Positions 1 to 8,886 of a DNA stretch of 64,000 nt are shown here, piece after piece; positions within the stretch are counted from its first letter, which is position 1; each line of letters starts with the position of its first letter. The position numbers were made by a program, and so were the translations under genes. The DNA is from Streptomyces flaveus (GTDB taxonomy: Bacteria; Actinomycetota; Actinomycetes; Streptomycetales; Streptomycetaceae), in assembly GCF_014647675.1 (NCBI RefSeq), contig NZ_BMPQ01000005.1:117340-181339 (forward strand). The letters are read 5' to 3'. Under the pieces are notes generated by a model. It saw nothing but the letters and a program-made list of their open reading frames with translations, searched no databases and was not told the origin of the DNA.

Positions 1-103
1 ACGCACCGGCCCACGACCCCGCACCCCCACCCACCCAGGGGCGCGGGGAACTGCGCGACCAGCCACCCACACACCCGCACCCAAAAACGAACCGAACCCC
101 CCA
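1..103. repeat. Copy of a dispersed intergenic repeat (truncated by window edge)
   Basis: Bases 1-100 match bases 8789-8880 almost base for base, including the core GGGGCGCGGGGAACTGCGCG at 38-57 followed by ACCAGCCAC. Both copies lie just after the stop codon of a minus-strand gene. At 8.5 kb this sequence is the right arm of a long inverted repeat, so here probably only that arm is inside the window. It may act as a structured 3' end or a dispersed MITE/REP-like element. Confidence 0.7.
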
Positions 104-120
104 CCCTCGTAGGCTCCCGC

Positions 121-825
121 TTAACCGGCGGAGGCCACCCCCGTCTGCCATGCCCACGCCGCGATTTCCACACGGTTCCTGGCGGCCAGTTTGAGTTGGA
201 CGCTGGCCAGGTGGGTCTTGACCGTGGAGAGGGAGACGTACAGGTCGGCGGCGATCTCGGCGTTGGTGCGGCCGAGGGCGACCAGGCGTACGACGTCCAA
301 CTCGCGGTCGGTGAGCGGTTCTTGGGGCTTCGCCGGGGGCGGTGCGGCCGGGGCGGGCGTCGCCGTGGCGGCCGTGACGTGCTTGAGGAGGCGGACCGTG
401 ACGGACGGGGACACCAGGGAGTCGCCCGCCGCGGCCGCGCGTACCGCCTCGGCGAGCAGCGTGGGGCCGGAGTCCTTGAGGAGGAAGCCGCAGGCTCCGC
501 CGCGGAGGGCCCCGTAGACGTACTCGTCGAGGTCGAAGGTGGTCACCACGACGACCCGCATCGGGTCCGGGACCTCCGGGCCCGCCAGCAGCCGCGTCGC
601 CTCCAGGCCGTCCATCTTCGGCATGCGGATGTCGAGCAGGCACACGTCCGGCCGGGTCTCGCGGGCCAGCGCGACGGCCTGCTCCCCGTCCGCCGCCTCG
701 GCGACCACCGTGATGTCCGGCTGCGCGTCCAGGAAGAAACGGAAGCCGGTACGCACCATGTCCTGGTCGTCGGCGATCAGGACGCGGATGGGACGGTCGC
801 GCTCGGTCGTGGCTCGCTCGGTCAT
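121..825 (-). CDS. NarL/LuxR-family response regulator
   Basis: A 234-aa cytoplasmic DNA-binding response regulator. An N-terminal receiver domain (about residues 13-130) carries the acidic pair D19-D20 and the likely phospho-acceptor D65 in the context LLDIRMPKMDG. A proline/alanine linker (about 150-170) leads to a C-terminal LuxR-type helix-turn-helix beginning LTDRELDVVRL. Length and domain order are normal for the family. No histidine kinase is adjacent: the upstream neighbour is a PucR-type regulator and the downstream side is a dispersed repeat, so its partner is either off the left edge or elsewhere. The target genes cannot be told from the sequence. Confidence 0.93.
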   Translation of the reverse strand: MTERATTERDRPIRVLIADDQDMVRTGFRFFLDAQPDITVVAEAADGEQAVALARETRPDVCLLDIRMPKMDGLEATRLLAGPEVPDPMRVVVVTTFDLDEYVYGALRGGACGFLLKDSGPTLLAEAVRAAAAGDSLVSPSVTVRLLKHVTAATATPAPAAPPPAKPQEPLTDRELDVVRLVALGRTNAEIAADLYVSLSTVKTHLASVQLKLAARNRVEIAAWAWQTGVASAG

Positions 826-892
826 GGCCGAATCCTGCCGTACGGGGCCGAGGGGCGACGACTCCCCCCGAACCCCGCTCGGAAACGCCGAC

Positions 893-1954
893 TCAGAACT
901 CCTTCTCCGGCCAGTCCAGCAACCGCGCCCCGATCACCGCCGTCTGCAGCGTGTACCGGTGCACCGGGTCCGCGGGATTCGCGCCGGTCAGCCGGTGTAT
1001 CCGGTCCAGCCGGTAGGTGAGGGCCCGCACGCTCAGCGACAGCCGACGGGCCGCCTCCGCGGCGACGCAGCCCGAGGCGAAGTACTCGGTGAGGGTGTCC
1101 AGGAGGGGCCGGGCGCCGCCGCGGGCCTGCCGCAGCGGGCCGAGGGCATTGAGCACCAGGTCCGCCATGGCCTGGCGGTCGCGGGTGAGAACGGGGTAGA
1201 CGAGGAGGTCGGCGGCACGGAGTACGGGGGCGTCGAGTTCCAGGCGCTCGGCCAGGTCGAGGGCGTTCAGGGCCTCCTCGTACGACTGGACGACCCCGCC
1301 GGGCCCGGGCTGCGGGCGGCCGATGGCGACCTGGCCGCCGTCGGTCGCCGCGTACGCCTGCTTGGCGAAGAAGGCGAGGACCTCGTCCTGGTCGCCGGGG
1401 GCGATACAGACGAGCCGCCCGTCCTTGGTGGTCACGAGGATGCTGCGGTCGCCGAACCGGCCGATCAGCGCGAGCTCCACCTCGCGGGAGACGGCGTCCC
1501 CATCGTCGTACCCGGCCCTGCCCTGCGCCACGGCGACGGCGTGCGCGTGCGAGAGGCGCAGCCCGAAGCGTTCGGCGCGCTCGGCGATCCGGCCCAGGTC
1601 GCTGCGTCCGTACAGCAGGTCGTCGATGAACTCCCGCCGGGCCGCCTCCTCTTGGCGTACGGCCTGACGCTGGGCCCGCTCGTAACCCTCCGCGAAGGCG
1701 TCGACGGTCTGTTCGACGGCGGCCAGCACACTGTCCGTGGACGCGAGGTTCGCGGCCGGCCAGTGGGCGCGGGCGGCGGCCAGGTGCGCGCCGACGAGGG
1801 CGCGGAGGCCGTACCCGGCCTCGGCGGCCCGTTCGCCCAGCGCCCGGCGGGAGTCGAGTTCGTCGCGGGTCAGCCGGCGGCCGGTCGCGGAGGCGTCCGC
1901 GAGGATGACGGCGAAGCCGTCCAGATACTCCTCGGGCACGTCCCGCCCCGCCAT
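893..1954 (-). CDS. PucR/CdaR-type helix-turn-helix regulator
   Basis: A 353-aa regulator. The last 60 residues form a PucR C-terminal helix-turn-helix: a TLTEYFASG motif, then RRLSLSVRALTYRLDRIHRLTG, then a segment rich in Leu and Ala. The first 280 residues fit the GGDEF-like and central regions of this family, which often senses purines, sugars or nitrogen compounds; the ligand here is unknown. I chose the ATG at 1954 because it has AGGGGG upstream; an ATG at 1978 in the same frame is the alternative. It is a single gene, 67 bp upstream of the response-regulator gene and in the same direction. Confidence 0.88.
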   Translation of the reverse strand: MAGRDVPEEYLDGFAVILADASATGRRLTRDELDSRRALGERAAEAGYGLRALVGAHLAAARAHWPAANLASTDSVLAAVEQTVDAFAEGYERAQRQAVRQEEAARREFIDDLLYGRSDLGRIAERAERFGLRLSHAHAVAVAQGRAGYDDGDAVSREVELALIGRFGDRSILVTTKDGRLVCIAPGDQDEVLAFFAKQAYAATDGGQVAIGRPQPGPGGVVQSYEEALNALDLAERLELDAPVLRAADLLVYPVLTRDRQAMADLVLNALGPLRQARGGARPLLDTLTEYFASGCVAAEAARRLSLSVRALTYRLDRIHRLTGANPADPVHRYTLQTAVIGARLLDWPEKEF

Positions 1955-2325
1955 GCACACCCCCTGATACGTCATCAACCCTTGACGCCTTTCTAACGCA
2001 TACGCGGCTGGGGTGGACCGCCAGGGAGTGGTTCACTGCCGGAACAGGGCACAGAGCACAGAACCGGGCCCCGGTGCCAGTGTCTTCCCCCGTCGACACC
2101 CCGGCACCGGGGCCCGTATCCGTCCCCCGTGGCTCCCCCGTGCTCCCCTTGTTTCCTGCCCCGTCATCCTGGCCCGCGGCCGGCCCCCTGCACATGGGCC
2201 GGAACCGGCATCAAGGCGGCGTAAAGATTGCCGGAGTACGGCAGTGTGCGATGGGGCACATGCCTGAGATGATTCCCGTACGCCGAGGTGGTCGGCGTAC
2301 GCGGGGGACACGGGGGGCGTACCGC

Positions 2326-2841
2326 ATGACCTTCTTTCTCGGTCTCGGCATCGCGGGGATCGTTCTGCTCGTCCTGGCGCTCGTCTTCGACGGGGTGCTG
2401 GAAGGGATCTTCGACGGGGTCGGGGTGCTGGACGGGCTGTTCGACGGATTGCTGTCGCTGCCGGTGATCGCCGGGTTCGTGTCGATGCTCGGCTTCACGG
2501 GGGCGATCGTGCTGGGGACGACCGGGCTCGGCGCAGGACCCGCCACCGCTGTGGGCGTCGGCGCGGGTGCCGGGGCGGGCTGGCTGACCTGGAGGTTCAG
2601 CCGGGCCCTGATGCGGGACGATCCCGACGTCACCCCGCGCAGTGAGGACCTGGTGGGCTCCTCGGGCTCCGTGGTCACCGCGATCCCGGCCGACGGCTAT
2701 GGCGAGGTGCTGGTGTATCTCGCGGGCCAGCCGGTGAAGTACGCGGCCAAGAGCGCCGTTCCCATCCCGCGGGGCGCCGAGATCTGGGTCGAGGGGATCT
2801 TGTCGACGACGTCGGTGACGGTCCGCCCGGTCGAGCGCTGA
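2326..2841 (+). CDS. NfeD-like membrane protein
   Basis: A 171-aa membrane protein with hydrophobic segments at about residues 4-24, 45-64 and 70-92, and a soluble C-terminal domain (about 110-170) ending in short beta-strand-like stretches that fit the NfeD OB-fold. NfeD proteins are encoded next to flotillin/SPFH genes and are thought to help organise membrane microdomains; here the flotillin gene follows 96 bp downstream, which supports the call. The ATG at 2326 begins directly with the first hydrophobic helix and follows a G-rich ribosome site. An in-frame upstream ATG at 2074 would add a proline-rich stretch with no membrane logic and is less likely. Confidence 0.8.
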   Translation: MTFFLGLGIAGIVLLVLALVFDGVLEGIFDGVGVLDGLFDGLLSLPVIAGFVSMLGFTGAIVLGTTGLGAGPATAVGVGAGAGAGWLTWRFSRALMRDDPDVTPRSEDLVGSSGSVVTAIPADGYGEVLVYLAGQPVKYAAKSAVPIPRGAEIWVEGILSTTSVTVRPVER

Positions 2842-2937
2842 CCCACACATCACACTCCGCACAGCACACCCCACACCCCGCACATCATTCGTACGCACCG
2901 ATCTGCCGTCCACGGGGCCGGCAGGGGGGAATTCATC

Positions 2938-4455
2938 ATGAGTCCAGTCCTCATAGCCGTCGTCGGAGTCGTCGTACTCCTCGTGCTGCTCGCGCTCGTC
3001 GTCGTCACCCGCTACAAGGTGGCCGGGCCGAGCCAGGCGTTCATCGTCACCGGGCGGCGCGGCAAGAAGTCCACCGACCCGGAGACCGGCCGCATCTTCA
3101 CCGACAACAGCGGCCAGAAGGTCGTGGTCGGCGGCGGCGTGTTCGTCGTGCCGTTCGTGCAGCAGAAGTTCACCCTCGACCTGTCCTCGCGGCACATCCC
3201 GATCTCGGTGCGCGGCGCGGTCACGCTGCGCGGCGTGAAGGCGAACCTCGAAGGCGTCGCCATCGTCAAGGTCGGCGGTTCCGAGGACTCGATCCGGGCC
3301 GCGGCCCAGCGGTTCCTGATGCAGCAGAACGGGATCGTCGGCTTCACCCAGGAGGTGCTCTCCGGCGCGCTGCGGTCCATCGTGGGCCGGATGTCGGTGG
3401 AGGACATCATCCGGGACCGGGCCGCGTTCGCCGGGCAGGTGGCGGAGGAGGCCGAGGCGAGCCTGTCCGGGCAGGGCCTGGTGCTCGACGCCTTCCAGAT
3501 CCAGGACATCACCACCGAGGGCTCCTACCTGGAGGACCTGGGCCGTCCGGAGGCCGCCCGTGCCAAGCAGGAGGCCGACATCGCGGAGGCCGTGGCCCGG
3601 CGGGCCGCCGAGCAGGCGCGGCTGAAGGCGGAGGAGGAGATCGCGATCGCACAGCGGACCTTCGCGCTCAAGCAGGCCGAGATCAAGGCGGAGACGGACG
3701 CGGCGGCGGCGCAGGCCAACGCCGCAGGCCCGCTCGCCGAGGCCGCCCGTCAGCAGGACGTCCTGATCCAGCAGGAGAAGGTGGCCGAGCGCCAGGCGGC
3801 ACTGAAGGACCGTCAGCTCGACACCGAGGTACGTAAGCCCGCCGACGCCCGGCGGTACGAGGCCGAGCAGGAGGCGGAGGCCAAGCGGGTGGCCCGCGTG
3901 AAGCAGGCCGAGGCCGAGCGGCTGGCCGCCATCGCGGCCGCGCAGGCGGAGGCCGAGCGGGCGCGGCTGTCGGGTGAGGGCGAGAAGCAGCGCCGCTCCG
4001 CGCTGGCCGAGGCGGAGGCCGTCGAGGGCCTCAGGCAGGGTGAGGCCGAGCGGTCCCGGCGTGCGGCGATCGCGGAGGCGGTCCGGCTGGAGGGTGAGGC
4101 GGAGGCCGCCGCGATCGGGGCGACGGGTGCCGCCCAGGCGGAGGCCATGCGGAAGAAGGCGGACGCGTTCGCGCAGTACGGCGACGCGGCCGTGCTCCAG
4201 ATGCTCGTCGAGGTGCTGCCGCAGGTCGTCGCCAAGGCCTCCGAGCCGCTCTCCGCAGTGGACAAGATGACGGTGATCTCGACGGACGGCGCCAGCCAGC
4301 TGTCGCGTACGGTCGCCGACAATGTCGCGCAGGGCATGGAACTCCTCAGCTCCACCACGGGAGTTGACCTCGCCGAGCTGCTGAAGGGGATCACGGCGGG
4401 CAGGACGGCCGTATCCGCGGAGACGGCCAACGGGAAGATCGAAGTGACCGGCTGA
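2938..4455 (+). CDS. Flotillin (SPFH-domain membrane scaffold)
   Basis: A 505-aa flotillin. A single N-terminal membrane segment (about residues 4-23) is followed by the SPFH/PHB domain (about 25-185), then a long coiled coil rich in Ala, Glu, Lys and Arg (about 190-400) with repeated EAE and AEA units, and a C-terminal region with QYGDAAVLQMLVEVLPQVV, typical of flotillins. Flotillins form oligomeric scaffolds in lipid-ordered membrane regions. GGGGGG precedes the ATG. It sits downstream of the NfeD-like gene, the usual pairing, and is followed by a hairpin. Confidence 0.93.
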   Translation: MSPVLIAVVGVVVLLVLLALVVVTRYKVAGPSQAFIVTGRRGKKSTDPETGRIFTDNSGQKVVVGGGVFVVPFVQQKFTLDLSSRHIPISVRGAVTLRGVKANLEGVAIVKVGGSEDSIRAAAQRFLMQQNGIVGFTQEVLSGALRSIVGRMSVEDIIRDRAAFAGQVAEEAEASLSGQGLVLDAFQIQDITTEGSYLEDLGRPEAARAKQEADIAEAVARRAAEQARLKAEEEIAIAQRTFALKQAEIKAETDAAAAQANAAGPLAEAARQQDVLIQQEKVAERQAALKDRQLDTEVRKPADARRYEAEQEAEAKRVARVKQAEAERLAAIAAAQAEAERARLSGEGEKQRRSALAEAEAVEGLRQGEAERSRRAAIAEAVRLEGEAEAAAIGATGAAQAEAMRKKADAFAQYGDAAVLQMLVEVLPQVVAKASEPLSAVDKMTVISTDGASQLSRTVADNVAQGMELLSSTTGVDLAELLKGITAGRTAVSAETANGKIEVTG

Positions 4456-4461
4456 CCACGG

Positions 4462-4492
4462 AGGCCGGCGTTCCGCCCGGGGGCGCCGGCCT
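4462..4492 (+). terminator. Hairpin after flotillin gene
   Basis: AGGCCGGCG at 4462-4470 pairs with CGCCGGCCT at 4484-4492 around a 13-nt loop, starting 6 bases after the flotillin stop codon. There is no clear T-run, as is common in high-GC terminators. Confidence 0.6.
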
Positions 4493-4570
4493 TCATGCGG
4501 GTTGCGTACGGTGCCTGTGTGGGGCGTGGACAGCCCCGTGGACACGTACGGATCGGACAGGGGACCAGCC

Positions 4571-5056
4571 ATGGGCACACCACGCCTGAGCAGTACGCCG
4601 TTGCCGGGGATCGGGGTGCGCTACGACCTGACGACACGTGAGCGGCGCCGCCTGTCGGTGGTCGCGCACCGCGACGGCGACCGGACGTTCAGCGCGTACC
4701 GCACGGACGACCCGGACGCCTGCTCCCTGTCCGTGCATCTGACGCCGAAGGAGGCGGCGGCCCTGGTGGACGCCCTGCTGCCCACGCACCACAGCTCGAA
4801 CCTGCTGTCCACCACCGAGCTCGGCCTGGTGGCCGAACGCCTCGAACTGTCCGGGAGCTCGTACTGGAACGGACGGCTGCTCGGCGAGACGCAGATGCGT
4901 ACCGAGACCGGCGCCTCGATCGTCGCCGTGCTGCGCCGGGCGGAGGCGATCCCGTCGCCGGCGCCGGACTTCCGGCTGGCCGGCGGGGACACTCTCATCG
5001 TGATCGGCACCCGCGAGGGCGTGGAGGCGGCCGCGGCGATACTCGGACGGGAGTGA
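4571..5056 (+). CDS. KhtT-like regulatory subunit with TrkA-C (RCK_C) domain
   Basis: A 161-aa soluble protein. Residues about 80-160 form a TrkA-C/RCK_C fold, recognisable by GASIVAVLR, then a central loop, then GGDTLIVIGTREGVEAA at the end. The N-terminal half is a regulatory region without catalytic motifs. The gene lies 7 bp upstream of a CPA2-type antiporter, the same layout as khtT-khtU of Bacillus subtilis, where KhtT gates K+/H+ antiport. By analogy it should regulate the next gene product. I chose the ATG at 4571 because the protein then has the family length; a GTG at 4502 would add 23 unrelated residues. Confidence 0.85.
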   Translation: MGTPRLSSTPLPGIGVRYDLTTRERRRLSVVAHRDGDRTFSAYRTDDPDACSLSVHLTPKEAAALVDALLPTHHSSNLLSTTELGLVAERLELSGSSYWNGRLLGETQMRTETGASIVAVLRRAEAIPSPAPDFRLAGGDTLIVIGTREGVEAAAAILGRE

Positions 5057-5063
5057 ACCGGCA

Positions 5064-6302
5064 GTGCACAGCTCCGCGGTCTTTCTGATCGAGTTCGGCG
5101 CCATCATCCTCGGCCTGGGGCTGCTGGGCCGCTTCGCCGGACGGTTCTCGTTCTCGCCCATCCCGCTGTATCTGCTCGCCGGACTCGCCTTCGGGGAGGG
5201 CGGCTTGCTGCCGCTGGGCACCAGCGAGGACTTCGTGGCGATCGGCGCCGAGATCGGCGTCGTGCTGCTGCTGCTCATGCTGGGCCTCGAGTACACGGCG
5301 AGCGATCTCGTCTCCAACCTCAAGACCCAGTACCCGGCGGGCCTGGTGGACGCCGCCCTGAACGCCCTGCCGGGCGCGGCCATGGCGCTGCTGCTCGGCT
5401 GGGGTCCGGTGGCCGCCGTGGTCCTCGCCGGAGTCACCTGGATCTCCTCCTCCGGAGTCATCGCCAAGGTCCTCGGCGACCTGGGGCGGCTCGGCAACCG
5501 TGAGACTCCCGTGATCCTCAGCATCCTGGTGCTCGAAGACCTGGCGATGGCCGTCTATCTGCCGATCGTCACCGCCCTGGTGGCCGGCGCGGGCCTCGCC
5601 TCGGGCAGCGTCACGCTGGCCATCGCGCTCGGTGCGGCGGCGCTCGTCCTGATGGTCGCGGTGCGGTACGGCCGCCTCATCTCCCGTTTCGTCTCCAGCG
5701 ACGACCCCGAGAAGCTGCTGCTCGTCGTACTCGGCCTGACTCTGCTGGTCGCCGGGCTCGCCCAGCAGCTCCAGGTCTCGGCGGCGGTGGGCGCGTTCCT
5801 GGTCGGCATCGCGCTGTCCGGGGAGGTGGCGGAGGGCGCGCACAATCTGCTCTCCCCGCTCCGGGACCTGTTCGCCGCCGTGTTCTTCGTCTTCTTCGGC
5901 CTGCACACCGACCCGGCCAGCATTCCGCCGGTACTGCTGCCCGCGCTCGCTCTGGCCCTGGTCACCGCCGTCACGAAGATCGCCACGGGTTACTGGGCCG
6001 CCGGGCGGGCCGGGATCTCGACGAAGGGGCGCTGGCGGGCGGGCGGCACGCTGGTGGCGCGCGGCGAGTTCTCGATCGTGATCGCCGGCCTTGCGGTCAC
6101 GGCCGGGATCGAACCGTCCCTCGGGCCGCTGGCCACGGCGTATGTGCTGATCCTGGTCATCGTCGGCCCCCTCACGGCTCGCTTCACGGAGCCGGTGGCC
6201 ACGCGCCTGACGGCCGTTGTCCGCCGCCGGGCGGCGACGCCGCCTCCGGAGGCGGAGGCGGAGGGTGCGCCGGAGCCGGCGGGGCGGGGGCCTCGGCCTT
6301 GA
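5064..6302 (+). CDS. CPA2-family cation/proton antiporter (KhtU-like)
   Basis: A 412-aa polytopic membrane protein with about 12 hydrophobic segments across its whole length and a short Pro/Glu/Ala-rich cytoplasmic tail (about 385-412). The segments around GAEIGVVLLLLMLGLEY, ISSSGVIAKVLGDLGR and VGAFLVGIALSGE are typical of the Na+/H+ and K+/H+ exchanger domain of the CPA2 family. With the upstream RCK_C subunit it likely exports K+ or Na+ in exchange for protons under alkaline or ionic stress. It starts with GTG 7 bp after the regulatory gene, so the two are surely one operon. Confidence 0.9.
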   Translation: MHSSAVFLIEFGAIILGLGLLGRFAGRFSFSPIPLYLLAGLAFGEGGLLPLGTSEDFVAIGAEIGVVLLLLMLGLEYTASDLVSNLKTQYPAGLVDAALNALPGAAMALLLGWGPVAAVVLAGVTWISSSGVIAKVLGDLGRLGNRETPVILSILVLEDLAMAVYLPIVTALVAGAGLASGSVTLAIALGAAALVLMVAVRYGRLISRFVSSDDPEKLLLVVLGLTLLVAGLAQQLQVSAAVGAFLVGIALSGEVAEGAHNLLSPLRDLFAAVFFVFFGLHTDPASIPPVLLPALALALVTAVTKIATGYWAAGRAGISTKGRWRAGGTLVARGEFSIVIAGLAVTAGIEPSLGPLATAYVLILVIVGPLTARFTEPVATRLTAVVRRRAATPPPEAEAEGAPEPAGRGPRP

Positions 6303-6426
6303 GAATATGGGGCAATAGCGTTCCGGAGCCTGAGTGAACGCCCGCGGGGCTGCTTCCGGCGCCCGCATGAACAGGAAGTTATGAGATCGGTTCAACTAAT
6401 GGCCTCTCGCATGTAAAGGTGTCTGA

Positions 6427-7443
6427 ATGCAGACCCTTTACAGGCGACTACTCAAGCTGGCCCCCAAGCTCGGGGTGCAGGTGCTCGATATCGGTCCGGG
6501 AGAGGCCCTGGTCTCCCGGCGACGCGGCCGTGCCCGGATCTCTCTGGAGGCGGGGGCGGATCTGCTGGCCCGCCGAAGCAGCGGTTACGGGGTGACGCCC
6601 GTGGGGCCGGACGCGTGGCTGGTGAGCCGCAGTCGTGGCGGAGGGCCCAAGGCCAAGCCGAAGACGGCGAAGTGGAAGAACGCCGCGCTCGGGCAGACCG
6701 GGGCGCACCTGCTGTTCGACCCGGAGGCGGCGAAGGGCGACGAACGCGTCTTCCAGCTGGCCGCCGCCGATTACCTGTGCGCGCACCATGTGAACGGGCT
6801 GCTGGACAAGTACCAGGTGAACGTCGTCTTCGACGTGGGCGCCAACGCCGGCCAGTACGGCACCCGCCTGCGCCGCCACGGCTACACCGGCCGCATCGTC
6901 TCCTTCGAGCCGACCGCCGAGCACTTCGCCAAGCTGCAGAAGAAGGCGGAGAACGACCCGGACTGGCACGTCTACAACTGCGGCCTCGGCCGTGAAGAAG
7001 CCACCATGGAGATCCACTCCAACTGGAACTCCATGAACTCCCTTCTCCCGCCCACCGAATACGGCAAGGGCCGCTACAAGCGGTTCGCCAAGTCGACCAT
7101 GGAGCAGATCGAGATCCGTCGCCTCGACGCGGTGATGGACGAGGCACTGGACGGCATCGCCGACCCGCGGCCCTACCTGAAGATGGACACCCAGGGCTAC
7201 GACCTGGAGGTCTTCGCGGGCGCCGGCAAGCGCATCGACGACTTCGTCGGCATGCAGTCGGAGGTCGCCCTCCTGCGGCTCTACGAGGGCAGCCCGCAGA
7301 TGCACGAGGCTGTCGCGATCTACGAGGAGGCGGGCTTCGAGATCACGGGCATGTACCCGGTGACTCGGGAACCGGCTACGGGGCGGGTTGTGGAGTTCGA
7401 CTGCGTGATGGTCCGCGCGGCTGCGGTTGCCTCCGACGGCTGA
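6427..7443 (+). CDS. FkbM-family SAM-dependent methyltransferase
   Basis: A 338-aa protein. Residues about 130-320 form an FkbM-type Rossmann methyltransferase: motif I appears as VVFDVGANAGQYGTRL, followed by IVSFEPTAEHF and, near the end, YLKMDTQGYDLEVFAGA. FkbM enzymes put a methyl group on hydroxyls of polyketides, sugars or glycans; the substrate here is unknown. The N-terminal 125 residues are a basic, unassigned extension. The gene stands alone, with AAAGGTG before the ATG and a strong palindromic hairpin downstream shared with the convergent DUF1963 gene. Confidence 0.88.
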   Translation: MQTLYRRLLKLAPKLGVQVLDIGPGEALVSRRRGRARISLEAGADLLARRSSGYGVTPVGPDAWLVSRSRGGGPKAKPKTAKWKNAALGQTGAHLLFDPEAAKGDERVFQLAAADYLCAHHVNGLLDKYQVNVVFDVGANAGQYGTRLRRHGYTGRIVSFEPTAEHFAKLQKKAENDPDWHVYNCGLGREEATMEIHSNWNSMNSLLPPTEYGKGRYKRFAKSTMEQIEIRRLDAVMDEALDGIADPRPYLKMDTQGYDLEVFAGAGKRIDDFVGMQSEVALLRLYEGSPQMHEAVAIYEEAGFEITGMYPVTREPATGRVVEFDCVMVRAAAVASDG

Positions 7444-7503
7444 GCGGTTGGGTCCGCGGAGCGGTGCGGTGCGCGCGAGCGTCCGGCCCGGCGGGTGTGG
7501 CGC

Positions 7504-7541
7504 GAGAATGTGACAGTCGGGCGGGAGACTGTCACATTCTC
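7504..7541. terminator. Bidirectional hairpin between convergent genes
   Basis: A perfect 15-bp inverted repeat, GAGAATGTGACAGTC at 7504-7518 and its complement at 7527-7541, with an 8-nt loop. It lies between the FkbM gene (+) and the DUF1963 gene (-), so it probably ends transcription from both sides. Its core AATGTGACA/TGTCACATT recurs in the hairpin at 17751-17794. Confidence 0.75.
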
Positions 7542-7607
7542 ACGAGAAGCCCTCGCGCCCCCCCAGTGTCTGTGTCTGATCCAGCAACGAAACTGCCCAG
7601 GCCCAGG

Positions 7608-8468
7608 TCAGGGATTCCAGAAGACGCTGGTGAACGCACGGTCGAACCGCCGCGCGGCCAGGTCCTCGCGCTGGATCACCCAGTGGGCGGTGGAGCTCTC
7701 CCAGCCCTCCACATCCATGCCGGCCTGCCAGTCGGCCAGCAGCACCCAGTCCGAGACGTCACCCGAAACCGGTCCGTCCCCCCAGCCTGCCTCCGCGGCT
7801 TTCACCGCGCGGTCCACGGCATAGGCGATCGGGTCGTTGTCGATGGCCTCCTCATCGGCGTATCCCCCGATCTGCAGCGGCCCGGCGGGGGCGATGTCCG
7901 CACGGGTGCTCTCCCAGACCGCGACGAGTTCCTCGCAGCGGGGATGCCCGGGAATCGGCCCGCCCCACGGCATGCCGGGCTGTATGACCGACTTGTGGCA
8001 GGGCAGCGACACATCGGCCGTCGCCCGCAGCGGACCCTGCGGGAACTCCGCGAACATCGCCTCGTAGTCATCCCAGTCGGAGGAGTTCCAGGCGTGCTTG
8101 TCCCGTTCGGCCACGGCAGTGCCGACGGGGACGTACACCACGCTTCCCATGGTTTCGTCATTGTCGGCGGTCTCGGGGAAGGCGAAGAGCAGCAGCCGGC
8201 CGTCGGGAGGCAGGGGCAGGTCCGTCGCGTCGGCGGGCAGGGCCGCGAGGTCGATGGCGGCGACGAAGGGGTGGGCGGGGTCCGGGGTGTCGGCCGGAAG
8301 CAGGAGCGGACCGCCGAATCGGCCCACGACCGGCCCGTCCCCGTCCCGCGTCAGCGTCGCGCAGGGGCGGGCGGTGGCCAGCCATCGCTCTACGTCGTCC
8401 GCCGGTATGCCCTGCGCGATCGCCTTGTCACGAAAGGGACTTAACCGGGCCCACATCTCAGGAGTCAT
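7608..8468 (-). CDS. DUF1963 (YwqG-like) protein
   Basis: A 286-aa soluble protein that fits the DUF1963/YwqG family by its pattern: an early GRFGGPLLLPAD stretch, then FVAAIDLAALP, then GRLLLFAFPE, and a later GPLQIGGYADE followed by WVLLADWQAGMD. Family members are mostly of unknown function and are sometimes linked to polymorphic-toxin immunity. No toxin gene is adjacent. I chose the ATG at 8468; TTG at 8474 is the other option, and neither has a strong ribosome site. Confidence 0.75.
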   Translation of the reverse strand: MTPEMWARLSPFRDKAIAQGIPADDVERWLATARPCATLTRDGDGPVVGRFGGPLLLPADTPDPAHPFVAAIDLAALPADATDLPLPPDGRLLLFAFPETADNDETMGSVVYVPVGTAVAERDKHAWNSSDWDDYEAMFAEFPQGPLRATADVSLPCHKSVIQPGMPWGGPIPGHPRCEELVAVWESTRADIAPAGPLQIGGYADEEAIDNDPIAYAVDRAVKAAEAGWGDGPVSGDVSDWVLLADWQAGMDVEGWESSTAHWVIQREDLAARRFDRAFTSVFWNP

Positions 8469-8548
8469 GGGCAAACCGTAGAGGGAAGGACTGACACAGC
8501 GGCTTCAAAGCGGTGGCGCTCCGCTGAGGGCGCGGTTTTCGACTGCGG

Positions 8549-8860
8549 GTGCGTCGTGGCTGGTCGCGCAGTTCCCCGCGCCCCTGAAAAGCAAAAGCCT
8601 GCGGCTCCCCGCGCCCCGAAGACCCCGGCGCCCCGGGCAAGCCCGTGCCCCCAACTACCCGCAGCTTCCCTCCGGCGGGAGGGGGCGTGGGCCGGTGCGT
8701 CGTATGCCCGTCGCTTAGCTTCGGTCTCGGAGAACCCGCACCCTGTACCAGCCCAGAGCCGTATGCCCGCCCTGCGACGGGCTGACGCACCGGCCCACGA
8801 CCCCGCACCCCCCACCCACCCAAGGGGCGCGGGGAACTGCGCGACCAGCCACAACGCACC
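8549..8860. repeat. Long inverted-repeat intergenic element
   Basis: This fills the 418-bp gap between two minus-strand genes. The left arm, GTGGCTGGTCGCGCAGTTCC onward at 8556-8585, is repeated as its reverse complement at 8823-8852, with extra matching bases outside, so the arms are about 30-37 bp and enclose about 240 bp of GC-rich DNA. The right part recurs at bases 1-100, and the arm core recurs at 49748-49857. Open reading frames across it are in palindromic sequence on both strands and look like shadows. No gene is supported. Confidence 0.75.
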
Positions 8861-8886
8861 CGCACCCAAAAAACGAACCCACCCGC

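Noticed and set aside
2164..4578. An 804-codon open frame on the minus strand
   Set aside because: It runs antisense through the NfeD and flotillin genes; the composition (Arg, Gly, Leu-rich) is the mirror of the Glu/Ala-rich coiled coil, and the plus strand has clear motifs.
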